A stretch of DNA of 64,000 nucleotides from JBASEY01 sp049652745 (lineage in GTDB: Bacteria > CSSED10-310), in the NCBI GenBank assembly GCA_049652745.1, contig JBASEY010000022.1:6121-70120 (forward strand), given 5' to 3'. A program made the translations under genes and the position numbers. Under the pieces are notes generated by a model that was given only the letters and a program-made list of their open reading frames with translations, was not told where the DNA came from and ran no database searches. Below are positions 9,616 through 18,260 of the stretch, one piece after another (within the stretch, counting starts at the first letter, position 1; each line of letters starts with the position of its first letter).

Positions 9616-10137
9616 ATGGAACAGAAATCAGCAGGAATAAGAATCGCCCCATACCTAATCGGAATTATTTGCTTCATCTTACCCTTCCTGGAGATATCTT
9701 GTGCCGGCGAAAAAATGATGTCCTTCTCAGGGGCTCAACTGGCCACAGGCTATTATGATTTAGACAGTTTTATTGGCCAGAACACAGAAAACAACCAGCC
9801 TAACCCTTTTGCGCTTATTGCATTGATTGCCGTTGTTCTAGGCTTGTTATTCTCGCTAACTCCCCAAAAGAGAGCATCGATTATAGCCGGAATCATGGGA
9901 ATAATCTCGGTTTCTGCAATGCTCCTGATGAAGTATAAAATAGATGCGGAAATGATGGAGGAGGCGGGAGGGCTTACTCCAGTTTCGGTGGATTACAAAG
10001 TTGGTTTCTGGGGGCTCTGTATAGCATCTGTGATCGGCGCTCTTATGGCGTTTATGCGAGTAAAAGATTCACCTGACCAACATCAGGCTGAAGCCCAGGG
10101 CTCATCCTCTGGTGAATCACCGTCATCACAGGCCTGA
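9616..10137 (+). CDS. Hypothetical four-helix membrane protein
   Basis: The 173-residue product has four predicted membrane segments: near 11-28 (ending LEISC), 67-83, 88-106 and 128-146. A Ser/Gln-rich hydrophilic tail follows. AAGGAG stands about 8 nt before the ATG. The Cys in the first helix is followed by Ala-Gly, but the segment lacks a charged N-region typical of a lipoprotein. No family recognised. It converges with the NlpC/P60 gene, with about 64 bp between the stops. Confidence 0.65.
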   Translation: MEQKSAGIRIAPYLIGIICFILPFLEISCAGEKMMSFSGAQLATGYYDLDSFIGQNTENNQPNPFALIALIAVVLGLLFSLTPQKRASIIAGIMGIISVSAMLLMKYKIDAEMMEEAGGLTPVSVDYKVGFWGLCIASVIGALMAFMRVKDSPDQHQAEAQGSSSGESPSSQA

Positions 10138-10201
10138 CATCGAATGGGCTAACATAAAATGTACAAATGACTTGGGCTCACATTTTTTTGAGTGACTTGG
10201 T

Positions 10202-10984
10202 CTAGCGCAGATATGTTCGCGCTCCAGCAAATGTATTTTTATAATACGTATCCGATAGTGACGCTTCCTGCACCTGCCGACCTTTTCCGGGAGCATGGAT
10301 AAAACGCCGGTTGCCAATATAAATCCCGACATGCGAAACTCGTTTGTTTTTTCCGGTGCTAAAAAAAACCAGGTCTCCGGGTTTTAGTCGCCTGCGTGAT
10401 ACAGCGCGGCCGTGATCGTATTGTTCAGCGGAAGTTCTGGGGATGACGATACCGTTCAGGCGATAAACCGTCAGCGTCAGTCCGCTGCAATCAAAACCGC
10501 TGGGCTGTGTTCCTCCCCAGCGATATGGGCTGCCGATGAATCGATGAGCATCGCTCACAAGTCTCTTGCGAATACCATGCCTATTTGGTGCCGGTGATCG
10601 GACGGGATAACTCTGAGGTGAAACGATGAAGAAATCGTCGATCAATCCCTGTGCCTTGATTTCCATGGCATATCCAACAGCAGAGTCTCGATCCGAAAAA
10701 TCGCCGAACCGTACTTTGTACAAGGCATCTTTATCAATAAAATAAATTGCCTCAACACCTTTGCCGCGAAGTCTGTCCGCTAAACGAACCGCGTTATCCA
10801 TCACGGCAAATGCGCCGGCTTGAATCGTGAAGCCCATAACTCCCACATCCTCAGCCACCATGCTTTTCGGCCTGCCGGCAGGAGATACTCTAGCTGGTCT
10901 GAGGCATCCTCCGCTTATGAATACAATTCCGATCAAAATACATATTCCAAAGGTTATTCTTCGAAGAAATATTTTGCTGAACAT
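10202..10984 (-). CDS. SPOR domain and NlpC/P60 peptidase lipoprotein
   Basis: A probable peptidoglycan endopeptidase. Residues 1-27 form a lipoprotein signal (lipobox ISGGC, Cys27). Residues about 51-122 look like a SPOR domain, which binds denuded glycan strands (FTIQAGAF, then YKVRFGDFSDRDSA). The C-terminal NlpC/P60 domain carries the catalytic Cys166 (FDCSGL), His218 (SHVGIYIG) and a third polar residue at His230 (FIHAPGKG). Family members cut the gamma-D-Glu to diamino-acid bond of stem peptides. The SPOR domain suggests action at the division septum. It is transcribed alone and diverges from the radical SAM gene. Confidence 0.92.
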   Translation of the reverse strand: MFSKIFLRRITFGICILIGIVFISGGCLRPARVSPAGRPKSMVAEDVGVMGFTIQAGAFAVMDNAVRLADRLRGKGVEAIYFIDKDALYKVRFGDFSDRDSAVGYAMEIKAQGLIDDFFIVSPQSYPVRSPAPNRHGIRKRLVSDAHRFIGSPYRWGGTQPSGFDCSGLTLTVYRLNGIVIPRTSAEQYDHGRAVSRRRLKPGDLVFFSTGKNKRVSHVGIYIGNRRFIHAPGKGRQVQEASLSDTYYKNTFAGARTYLR

Positions 10985-11281
10985 ACTCGGCCGCTTCCCT
11001 TTAAAAACTATCCAGACTGTCTAAAAACCTTATGTCCGACATGTTAAATCCTGTCAACTGCAATACAACTCTCTCTGAAAGATCGCCAGACAATTATATC
11101 GGATAACAATCGATTTAAAACAATCAGCATTATTTAATGTAACTATGCAAACCGATCAAATTCCCATTTATCAGTCGCGGCTTGGTGTTATCGTTTTTGT
11201 GAAAACATCGGAAATGGAATATACCTATGGTACAGCGGACAGCGGAATGTTGTCCGGTTGAACAAAAAAAGAAGGGGATTC

Positions 11282-12784
11282 ATGAAAATTTTATTGGTTT
11301 ACCCGAAAAACCCCGAAACGTTTTGGAGTTTCAAGCACATCATGAAATTTGTCGCTCGGAAAGCGGCTTTTCCGCCGTTGGGATTATTGACGGTGGGCGC
11401 GATGCTGCCGGAAAAATGGCAGAAAAAACTGATCGACATGAACGTATCGGCTCTGCGTGATGAGGATATTGATTGGGCTGATATGGTTTTTATCAGCGCC
11501 ATGATTGTGCAAAAAGACAGCGCTTCAGAGGTCGTTCAGCGTTGCAAAAAAGTCGGCAAAACGATCGTTGTCGGCGGCCCATTGTTTTCATCCCAGGATA
11601 ATCACTGGCAAGATGTTGACCATTACGTACTCAACGAAGCGGAAATTACGCTCCCATTATTTTTGAAAGACCTCGCTGAGGGCAGACCTAAGCGGGTTTA
11701 TACTTCTCAAGAACGTCCCGATATAACCCTGACACCCTTGCCTATGTGGTCATTGATCGATCTGAAAAAATATGTGACCATGCCGGTACAATACTCACGA
11801 GGTTGCCCGTATAACTGCGAATTCTGTGATATTATCATCATGAATGGACGGAAACCTCGCACGAAAACTCCTTCCCAAATGATCGCAGAAATTCAATCTC
11901 TTTATGAAGCCGGTTGGCGCGGAGCCATTTTTATCGTCGATGATAATTTTATCGGCAATAGCCCCAAAGTAAAAAAGATGCTTCCTTTTCTGATAGACTG
12001 GCAGAAGCGTATGAAATATCCATTTACCTTTCTGACAGAAGCAAGTACCGACCTGGCTCAGGATAAAGAGCTTCTTGAACTGATGAGCGCAGCTAATTTT
12101 TATAAAGTCTTTATCGGCCTTGAAACACCGGATCTCAACAGTTTAAAAGAGTGTGGCAAATATCAGAATATGAATATGGATTTGAAAACCGCCGTTCAAA
12201 CGATTCATCAGCATGGTATGCAGGTAATGGGCGGTTTTATCGTCGGTTTCGACAACGATACTTCGACTGTTTTTGACAGTCAGATAAAATTCATCCAGCA
12301 AATAGGAGTTGTGACGGCCATGGTGGGTATCCTGACCGCTTTGCCACGCACCCGCCTGTGGCATCGGTTGAAAGGCGAAAACCGGCTGTTGGGCGAGTCC
12401 AGTGGTGAAAACACCGGCGATTCGATAAACTTTATTCCGCGCATGGGTGTGGACAAATTGCAAGAGGGCTACAGAAACCTGATCGCTACAATCTATTCAC
12501 CAAAGTATTACTACCGACGCATCGACACGTTTATTAAAAGTTATAAACCTTGTGTCGTGACAAAGTTGCACTTACAGGATATTCGCGCATTCTTACGCAG
12601 CACCTGGCGAATCGGAATTTTTTCTCGGGCTCGGATACATTATTGGAAACTATTGATTAAAACCTTTTTAACACGTATACGATGCCTCCCTATCGCAACA
12701 GAACTGGCGATCATGGGCCTTCATTTCGACAAGGTCAGTCGAGCCACCGCTTCGGTTTCCGCCAGGAAAAAAGAGCCGCTTTAA
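11282..12784 (+). CDS. B12-binding radical SAM protein (DUF4070 type)
   Basis: About 500 residues. The N-terminal 150 form a cobalamin-binding Rossmann-like domain (MKILLVYPKNPETFWS... PPLGLLTVGAMLP), followed by a radical SAM core with CPYNCEFC (CxxxCxxC). The N-terminus and overall plan resemble the hopanoid methylase HpnP and its many uncharacterised relatives, but no hopanoid gene is near, so no substrate is assigned. AAGGGG lies just before the ATG at 11282; the frame is also open from a TTG at 11258, which lacks a site. The 297-bp gap upstream, shared with the divergent NlpC/P60 gene, shows no other gene. Confidence 0.85.
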   Translation: MKILLVYPKNPETFWSFKHIMKFVARKAAFPPLGLLTVGAMLPEKWQKKLIDMNVSALRDEDIDWADMVFISAMIVQKDSASEVVQRCKKVGKTIVVGGPLFSSQDNHWQDVDHYVLNEAEITLPLFLKDLAEGRPKRVYTSQERPDITLTPLPMWSLIDLKKYVTMPVQYSRGCPYNCEFCDIIIMNGRKPRTKTPSQMIAEIQSLYEAGWRGAIFIVDDNFIGNSPKVKKMLPFLIDWQKRMKYPFTFLTEASTDLAQDKELLELMSAANFYKVFIGLETPDLNSLKECGKYQNMNMDLKTAVQTIHQHGMQVMGGFIVGFDNDTSTVFDSQIKFIQQIGVVTAMVGILTALPRTRLWHRLKGENRLLGESSGENTGDSINFIPRMGVDKLQEGYRNLIATIYSPKYYYRRIDTFIKSYKPCVVTKLHLQDIRAFLRSTWRIGIFSRARIHYWKLLIKTFLTRIRCLPIATELAIMGLHFDKVSRATASVSARKKEPL

Positions 12785-12853
12785 GGTGTTTGAGCACCAT
12801 TGTCAATTGAGAACATTCTCTTCCAGAGTCAAGACGCCGATGCTGCAACGGGA

Positions 12854-14290
12854 TCAATGTTTGTTGACAACTTCCAACGGCAACCCTAATTTTTCCAATT
12901 CTGGTTTCAAAATATCTGCCGGACCGGAAACGATAATTTGTATCTTGTCCAGATCGATGGTATCGATTGCAGCTTGTTGGATGCTTTCAGGGGTCACTTT
13001 TCGGACATTTTCCAGATAGGTTTCAAGATAATCATCCGGCAACCCCCTTCGTCTATGCACCAGAAGCCTCTGCAGTACCCATTGGGGACTTTCAAACCGA
13101 AAGATAAAAGAATTTTCTATCGACTCGATAGATTTTTCCATTTCTTCTTCGCCGACAAGATCGGTTTGCATCCCACGCGTGACATCTAAAATAGTTTTTA
13201 TCGCTTCTACCACTGAACTGTTCTGGGTCATGCAACCTGCAACGAACATTCCCTTGGGTATTCCCAAGCTATGGTGGCCGAATACCATGTAGGCAAGCCC
13301 TTTCTGAGTTCGTACATGGTTCATGAGCCTGCTGCTCAAACCTCCCGACCCGTAAATATCGTTAAAAACCTCCAAGTCGTATTGATGAGGATGGCTCGGT
13401 TCATAGCCCAGATGTCCCATCGCAACGACTGCTTGTGTTCCCGGTCTGTCGACAAGAACAATGCTTGCTGTTTCGCTGGCCGGCTGATATTCAGGCCACA
13501 CTATCGTTCTCTCGGATTTGCCTTTCCATCGAGTAAGTGTTTTCTTGATATATTTTATATCGGCGTCAGTTACCGCCCCGACAACAGCAAATCTGGCTGT
13601 GTTCGGGTGATAGTATGCTCGATGAAAAGCTTTTAAATCGCTGCAGGATATTGTTTCCAACGTTTCTTTATCAAGAAATCGTGCGGAAGGATGGGTCTCA
13701 CCGTAAACGCGCTTTCTCAATGTGTTAAACGCCTGATAAAAAGGCTCTTGCTCAGCTTTTATAATTGATTCTCGCGCTTCTCTGCGAATCAGCTCAAACT
13801 CATCGGAGTCAAAGCGTGGATGCTGTATGATGTCCATCAACATCGCGAGTGTTTCTTTCAAATCGACGGATAAGCATGTAACAGATAATTGAGCTACTTC
13901 CTCAGAAGCAGATTGTCTGAATGTCAAGCCCATCAATTCTGATTTCTCCTTAAATGCTTTTGCCGTCATCGACTCAGTTCCGCCTGTCGGCAGCATCTGC
14001 ATCGTCAATTCGGCGACACCGAATTTGTCGATCGGGTCCAGCAAGCTTCCGGCATCGATATCGATAATCAAGGTAACCAACGGAAGTTTCGGATTGATGA
14101 TATGCCAAAATTCCAGGCCGTTTTTCAATGTTGTTATCGTCGGTTTTACCGGTTTGAAATTCAAGGGTTCAAACTCCATGCCGTAAGGATCAGGTAAAGA
14201 TATTTCCGACAAGGAAGATTCACTTTTAGCACAGACTCCCATCAACAGCGTAACTGCGAAGAACACTATAACAGCATGTTTTTTAATCAT
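12854..14290 (-). CDS. M16 family peptidase-like subunit, zinc site lost
   Basis: An M16 (pitrilysin/processing peptidase) fold protein of about 479 residues with an N-terminal signal peptide. The position where HxxEH should stand reads AELTMQML, so metal-binding residues are absent and the protein is probably the non-catalytic partner. The C-terminal half carries the usual GSGGLSSRL and KGLAY motifs. The ATG at 14290 is one base after the stop of the upstream active M16 gene, with GGAGGA 8 nt before it inside that gene, so the two are translated together. This active/inactive pairing is common for bacterial M16B peptidases, which work as heterodimers. Confidence 0.9.
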   Translation of the reverse strand: MIKKHAVIVFFAVTLLMGVCAKSESSLSEISLPDPYGMEFEPLNFKPVKPTITTLKNGLEFWHIINPKLPLVTLIIDIDAGSLLDPIDKFGVAELTMQMLPTGGTESMTAKAFKEKSELMGLTFRQSASEEVAQLSVTCLSVDLKETLAMLMDIIQHPRFDSDEFELIRREARESIIKAEQEPFYQAFNTLRKRVYGETHPSARFLDKETLETISCSDLKAFHRAYYHPNTARFAVVGAVTDADIKYIKKTLTRWKGKSERTIVWPEYQPASETASIVLVDRPGTQAVVAMGHLGYEPSHPHQYDLEVFNDIYGSGGLSSRLMNHVRTQKGLAYMVFGHHSLGIPKGMFVAGCMTQNSSVVEAIKTILDVTRGMQTDLVGEEEMEKSIESIENSFIFRFESPQWVLQRLLVHRRRGLPDDYLETYLENVRKVTPESIQQAAIDTIDLDKIQIIVSGPADILKPELEKLGLPLEVVNKH

Positions 14291-14291
14291 T

Positions 14292-15851
14292 TCATGAATC
14301 CTCCCCCAAAACATCTTCAGATACATTTGTTTCGGTTTCAATTTTTTCCAATACGGCCATCGTGTAATTTGTCGATTTCAAAAATTCTCCAACAGCTTCA
14401 GAAACCTCTTCCCGGGAACATGCATTGACATCTCGAAGATATTGTCCGATCGATCGCCAACTTCCCGTGATGTTTTCGAAATACGCCAACTGCATGGCAA
14501 GCCACATGTTTCCGTTAAGCCGCTTGACAAAACTCACCAGTTCCTGTTTTTTTATCTTATCGACCTCAAACTGGGTCAGCGGATTTTCAGCGAGGTTTTG
14601 TATTTCCCCAAGAGTCGCATCGATTATTTCCTGCTCATCGACACCGGATACCGGAGTGATTTCGATAGTGAACAGGCTGTCATAACGTCCCAGCGTATCG
14701 GCGCCGGCATTTACGCCTATGGCCATACCGGTTTCCACCAATCGTTTGTAGAGTCGTGAAGTTCGCCCACTTCCCAATATACTTGCAGCGATATCAAGAG
14801 GAATGGCGGATTTGTGCGGATATTTCGGTATATGCCATCCCAAAATGATCTCGGGAGTGGCGTCATCACGACGAACCCGCACGATACGAACATGATTTTG
14901 CGGTGGTTCACGCAGGTCCGGCGCCTCTGGAGGTTCCCGACGAGGAATATGGGCAAAATATTTATCAGCCACTTCTCTAAGCTGCTGAGGTGAAATATCC
15001 CCCGCTATCGCCACCGTTATATTTTCAGGCACGTAATGAGCATCGTGAAAACTTCTTGCATCTTCAATCGTCAGGTTTTCTATGTCATGCATCCAGCCTA
15101 TCACCGGCTTGCCATAAGGGCTCACGCGAAAAGCCGTCGCAAAAAATTCTTCATACAAATCACCGCTTGCACTGTTATCCGTCCCCATGCGTCGCTCTTC
15201 CATAATTACATCACGTTCTTCATAAAATTGTCGGAAAACGGGATTGAGCAAACGATCAACCTCTATCCGAGCCCATAGCTCCAGCCGATTCGCCGGCAAG
15301 CTGACCATATAGGTTGTGGAATCCCTCCCTGTACCAGCATTTAAAAAATTAGCGCCGTTTCGAGAATAAAGCTCATCCAGCTCATTATCTACTGCGAACT
15401 CTCTATGTTTTTGTTGAGTCTCTTTCAATTCCGCTTTTTGATTTTCTATTTCTTCTGGATCTGACGAGCTGTCTTTTTTTAACTCGGTGAGCCGAGCGCC
15501 CAGATTTTCTATCCGATCCAACCAGACTTTTTCTGCCTGATAATCTCGGGTTCCTATCGACGTGGTTCCTTTAAAAGCCATATGCTCAAAAACATGTGCG
15601 ATGCCGGTTTTGCCCTGTGGTTCATCAACACTACCGGCACCGACTTGGAGAATCGCACTGAACACCGGTATTTCAGGCCTTTCAACCAGGATGAATTTTA
15701 TCCCGTTATCAAGCGTGAATTCATATACTTGATCCTCGAGATACTTTTTGAAGATATCATCGGTATCAGCTTGGAGAGATTGAGTAAAAAACAATATGAC
15801 CAAAGCGATACACCCCAAAATTTGCATGGAGAAAACTGTTTTCTGCTTCAT
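14292..15851 (-). CDS. M16 family zinc metallopeptidase, catalytic subunit
   Basis: 519 residues with a signal peptide (cleavage near SLQA, residue 28) and the inverted zinc motif HVFEH at 86-90. The third ligand Glu is expected in RIEVDRL, about residue 198. Between them is a charged helical insert of about 45 residues (near 108-155), rich in Glu and Lys, which is longer than in compact M16B enzymes. AGGAGG stands 6 nt before the ATG. With the adjacent zinc-less partner it should form a periplasmic or exported peptide-degrading clamshell. It is first in a two-gene operon. Confidence 0.93.
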   Translation of the reverse strand: MKQKTVFSMQILGCIALVILFFTQSLQADTDDIFKKYLEDQVYEFTLDNGIKFILVERPEIPVFSAILQVGAGSVDEPQGKTGIAHVFEHMAFKGTTSIGTRDYQAEKVWLDRIENLGARLTELKKDSSSDPEEIENQKAELKETQQKHREFAVDNELDELYSRNGANFLNAGTGRDSTTYMVSLPANRLELWARIEVDRLLNPVFRQFYEERDVIMEERRMGTDNSASGDLYEEFFATAFRVSPYGKPVIGWMHDIENLTIEDARSFHDAHYVPENITVAIAGDISPQQLREVADKYFAHIPRREPPEAPDLREPPQNHVRIVRVRRDDATPEIILGWHIPKYPHKSAIPLDIAASILGSGRTSRLYKRLVETGMAIGVNAGADTLGRYDSLFTIEITPVSGVDEQEIIDATLGEIQNLAENPLTQFEVDKIKKQELVSFVKRLNGNMWLAMQLAYFENITGSWRSIGQYLRDVNACSREEVSEAVGEFLKSTNYTMAVLEKIETETNVSEDVLGEDS

Positions 15852-15900
15852 AAACGCCTCCTGATTTTATAATGCGAAAAAGCATGTTTCGATTCCGACA

Positions 15901-15922
15901 GTTTCCTTCGGACGAAAGAAAC
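15901..15922. repeat. Imperfect palindrome upstream of the M16 operon
   Basis: A 22-bp near-palindrome with outer arms GTTTC and GAAAC and inner arms TTCG and CGAA matches its own complement at 18 of 22 positions. It lies 50 bp before the start of the M16 pair, a suitable place for an operator or a leader hairpin. No regulator can be named. Confidence 0.3.
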
Positions 15923-16088
15923 ATACTTTAATTAACAACGTAAATCTACGATTTGTTTCTTTGATCGCAAGCTCGCAATGCGGTTCCTGGCTTCTTGCTT
16001 CATTGACACTAACCCTTTAAGATATGACTGATGATTACCTGTAGCTATACACGTAATGTTGCTGTAAATTGCTTTTGGAGGATATACA

Positions 16089-16430
16089 ATGAAAATCAAG
16101 GTTCGTGAACGAGATGGCGTTACTATTTTGGACTTGTCTGGAGATATCACAATTGGTGAAGGTGATGTAGAGTTGCGTAAGAAGGTTTCGGAATTGGTTC
16201 ACAATGATCAGAAACATATTCTTCTTAATCTGCGCAAGGTCGATTTTATCGATTCTTCAGGGATGGGGGAGATCGTACGTTGCTTTACAACGATAAAAAA
16301 GAACGGTGGTGTTCTTAAATTATTGCATTTGGAAGCTAAAGTCCGTGATTTGTTTGTGATCACTCGGTTGATCACGATTTTTGAAACCTTTGAGAATGAG
16401 AAAGAGGCTGTAGACAGCTTTAGGTTATAA
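16089..16430 (+). CDS. Anti-sigma factor antagonist (STAS domain)
   Basis: A 113-residue single STAS domain like SpoIIAA/RsbV. The loop FIDSSGMGEI (residues 54-62) carries the serine that a partner kinase phosphorylates (Ser56/57). GGAGG lies before the ATG. The next gene, 14 bp downstream, encodes the matching HATPase kinase, so the pair forms a partner-switch module in which the unphosphorylated antagonist binds the kinase and frees its target. No sigma factor and no PP2C phosphatase gene is present nearby, so the target is elsewhere or different. Confidence 0.93.
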   Translation: MKIKVRERDGVTILDLSGDITIGEGDVELRKKVSELVHNDQKHILLNLRKVDFIDSSGMGEIVRCFTTIKKNGGVLKLLHLEAKVRDLFVITRLITIFETFENEKEAVDSFRL

Positions 16431-16444
16431 TTAGAGGTTGCATC

Positions 16445-16912
16445 ATGACGAATCCGGTCAGTTCAGCGTCCCGGGCAGATTCGGAGGAGACGTTTCTGGT
16501 CGAGATAAACATACCTTCAGACTTGGATCTTGTAAGCATGATCGTTGATTTAGGCACTTCGTTGGCTGCCTTGAAGGGTTTTGGTTCGGAAGACATTTCC
16601 GCTGTTCGTCTAGCTATTCATGAGACGCTCGTCAACGCTATCGTGTACGGTAATGAAGGCAAGCCCGATGCGCGGGTAAAAATTAAATTTTATTTAAAAG
16701 GTGATTGTTTTTATACAGATATCGAAGATGAAGGAGAAGGATTCGATCCAGGCATACTTCCTGATCCCACATCGCCTGAAAACCTTTTAAACGTTCATGG
16801 GCGAGGAATTTTTTTGGTTCAGAATCTGACAGAAAATTTTTCTGTCCGAAAACTACCTGAAAAAGGAATGCGTGTAACGTTTTGCCGTCTGAAGCGTCCT
16901 GATAAGCGGTAA
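16445..16912 (+). CDS. Serine-protein kinase/anti-sigma factor (RsbW/SpoIIAB type HATPase)
   Basis: A 155-residue GHKL ATPase. The N-box is seen in AIHETLVNAIVYGN (about residues 58-71), the G1 box in EDEGEGFDP (about 97-105) and the G2 region in GRGIFLV (about 119-125). Proteins of this size phosphorylate STAS antagonists such as the one encoded just upstream, and sequester a sigma factor or other target. It is followed 27 bp later by a superoxide reductase gene in the same direction, which suggests co-expression with oxidative defence. Confidence 0.92.
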   Translation: MTNPVSSASRADSEETFLVEINIPSDLDLVSMIVDLGTSLAALKGFGSEDISAVRLAIHETLVNAIVYGNEGKPDARVKIKFYLKGDCFYTDIEDEGEGFDPGILPDPTSPENLLNVHGRGIFLVQNLTENFSVRKLPEKGMRVTFCRLKRPDKR

Positions 16913-16939
16913 TGTGGATTTTTTACTCTGGAGGTTATG

Positions 16940-17332
16940 ATGAAAATCAGTGAAAAAATTAAAACAGCGGATTGGAAAAATGAAAAGCATGTTCCGGTAA
17001 TAGAGTGTCCGGATAAAGTTAAGGCTGGGGAATGGATCGATGTCCATGTCGGCCTTAGCAAAGCGATAGAACACCCGAATACCACTGAGCACCATATTCG
17101 TTGGATAAAGGTATTTTTCAGCCCTGATGGGGATTCGTTTACGTATGATTTGGGCACCTTTAATTTCAATGCCCACGGTGAGCATGTTTCAGGCGCCAAT
17201 GAAGGGCCTGTGTATACCCGTGATCATGCTGCCTTTCAATTCAAGACTTCTAAGCCCGGAACCATGCATGCAATTGCATTGTGCAATATTCATGGGCTAT
17301 GGGAGTCGGAAAAACGCTTGGAGATCCTGTAA
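16940..17332 (+). CDS. Superoxide reductase (neelaredoxin-type, one iron site)
   Basis: Reduces superoxide to hydrogen peroxide without making oxygen, a hallmark of anaerobes and microaerophiles. All ligands of the Fe(His)4Cys site are visible: His17 (EKHVPVIE), His45 (EHPNTTEHH), His51, and Cys115 with His118 (CNIHGLW). The Glu15-Lys16 pair near the active site is kept. At 130 residues it lacks the N-terminal desulforedoxin domain, so it is the 1Fe form. Two ATG codons are adjacent (16937, 16940); GGAGG at 16930-16934 is 5 nt from the second, the preferred start. It lies behind the partner-switch genes. Confidence 0.95.
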   Translation: MKISEKIKTADWKNEKHVPVIECPDKVKAGEWIDVHVGLSKAIEHPNTTEHHIRWIKVFFSPDGDSFTYDLGTFNFNAHGEHVSGANEGPVYTRDHAAFQFKTSKPGTMHAIALCNIHGLWESEKRLEIL

Positions 17333-17360
17333 AAAATTTTGAATTTTCCGTATTGCGGAG

Positions 17361-17407
17361 ATAGGTGTTTATTCGTTATAATTGCATTAATTAGATGAGG
17401 CACCTAT
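17361..17407 (+). promoter_or_regulatory. Possible promoter/operator of the Fis-like gene
   Basis: ATAGGTG (17361-17367) and CACCTAT (17401-17407) form a 7-bp inverted repeat that brackets a TATAAT hexamer at 17377-17382, about 65 bp before the next start codon. No good -35 hexamer is seen. The arrangement would suit a repressor-controlled or autoregulated promoter, but chance cannot be excluded. Confidence 0.3.
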
Positions 17408-17471
17408 TTGGCTGGGTTTGTGATGTGATGACTGTCTGTTGAACGTCATGATAAACCGATGGAGGTAGGAA

Positions 17472-17693
17472 ATGAAAAAGCAGTTGATCCTGTCTGGTAA
17501 AAACAAGATGCCCGATCCTTACCGAGTTGCTAAAGCGTCTTTTGAAAAAGCTTATTTGACTGAGCTTTTGACCTGGTCAAAAGGAAACGTCAAACGCGCC
17601 GCCGAACAAGCAGGTCGTGATAGAAAAGGGCTATACGTACTGATGAGCAAGCATGGCCTTCATCCCATATCTTTTCGTAAACCTAAAAAATAG
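17472..17693 (+). CDS. Small Fis-type helix-turn-helix protein
   Basis: 73 residues. Positions about 25-65 form a Fis-type helix-turn-helix (FEKAYLTELLTWSKGNVKRAAEQAGRDRKGLYVLM), the fold at the C-terminus of sigma-54 activators, here standing alone without AAA or receiver domains. GGAGG lies before the ATG. It may be a DNA-binding regulator or a remnant of a larger activator. Its 3' end overlaps the convergent DUF3109-like gene by 34 bp, an unusually long overlap for two real genes. Confidence 0.8.
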   Translation: MKKQLILSGKNKMPDPYRVAKASFEKAYLTELLTWSKGNVKRAAEQAGRDRKGLYVLMSKHGLHPISFRKPKK

Positions 17694-18226
17694 CGGTTGA
17701 GTTTTTCCATCCAACCGAGTCCGAAAGCGTCAATTAAGGCGCTTTGACAGAACTCAAGCAAAAAGGGTCCTTGGCCCCACGCGTTTTTGCATTCGTTCCA
17801 GAATTCGACATCGATTATATCGATACCGTTAAACGACCTGATTCTAAGTGGAAACAGCCTACAGGAAACAGGCCGTAGTGTTTTGATACCGAGTTTTTTC
17901 GAGATTGTTTCCAAGACACAGACAACAGAGCTATCGTTTGTTATTTGGGTAAAAATGCATCTTCCTGTTCCATTGACGCATGTTGTGGAATATCCTCCAC
18001 CATCATCTTGAAAAAAGCCAAACCTCCGATAGCAATCGGTTGTTTCGGCATCCATCAAAGACAGAACGGCCGTGACATGTTCCTTTATCCGGTCTATTTC
18101 TCCGGTTTGAATCGGCGCCCCGCCTTCTCCGACAACGCAACACGCGCCACCGCAGATTTCATAAGGACAACTGAAGCGCATTTTCAGCAGGGATCTTGGG
18201 AGAAAAACACCATCAACAATCAACAT
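17660..18226 (-). CDS. DUF3109-like cysteine-cluster protein
   Basis: About 188 residues from the ATG at 18226. The N-terminus (MLIVDGVFL, then CPYEICGGACCVVGEGGAP) with the later Cys residues (CIF, PVSCRLFPLRI, NECKNAWG) matches the DUF3109 pattern of a possible zinc or iron-sulfur binding protein related to the YkgJ/Fli B cysteine-cluster group. The frame can be extended to a run of TTG codons at 18247, but the usual distance between start and the GACC motif in the family fits 18226. No clear ribosome binding site. Cellular role unknown. Confidence 0.75.
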   Translation of the reverse strand: MLIVDGVFLPRSLLKMRFSCPYEICGGACCVVGEGGAPIQTGEIDRIKEHVTAVLSLMDAETTDCYRRFGFFQDDGGGYSTTCVNGTGRCIFTQITNDSSVVCVLETISKKLGIKTLRPVSCRLFPLRIRSFNGIDIIDVEFWNECKNAWGQGPFLLEFCQSALIDAFGLGWMEKLNRYFLGLRKDMG

Positions 18227-18260
18227 AGACTGTTTTTTCAACAACAATAGAACACGGGAA

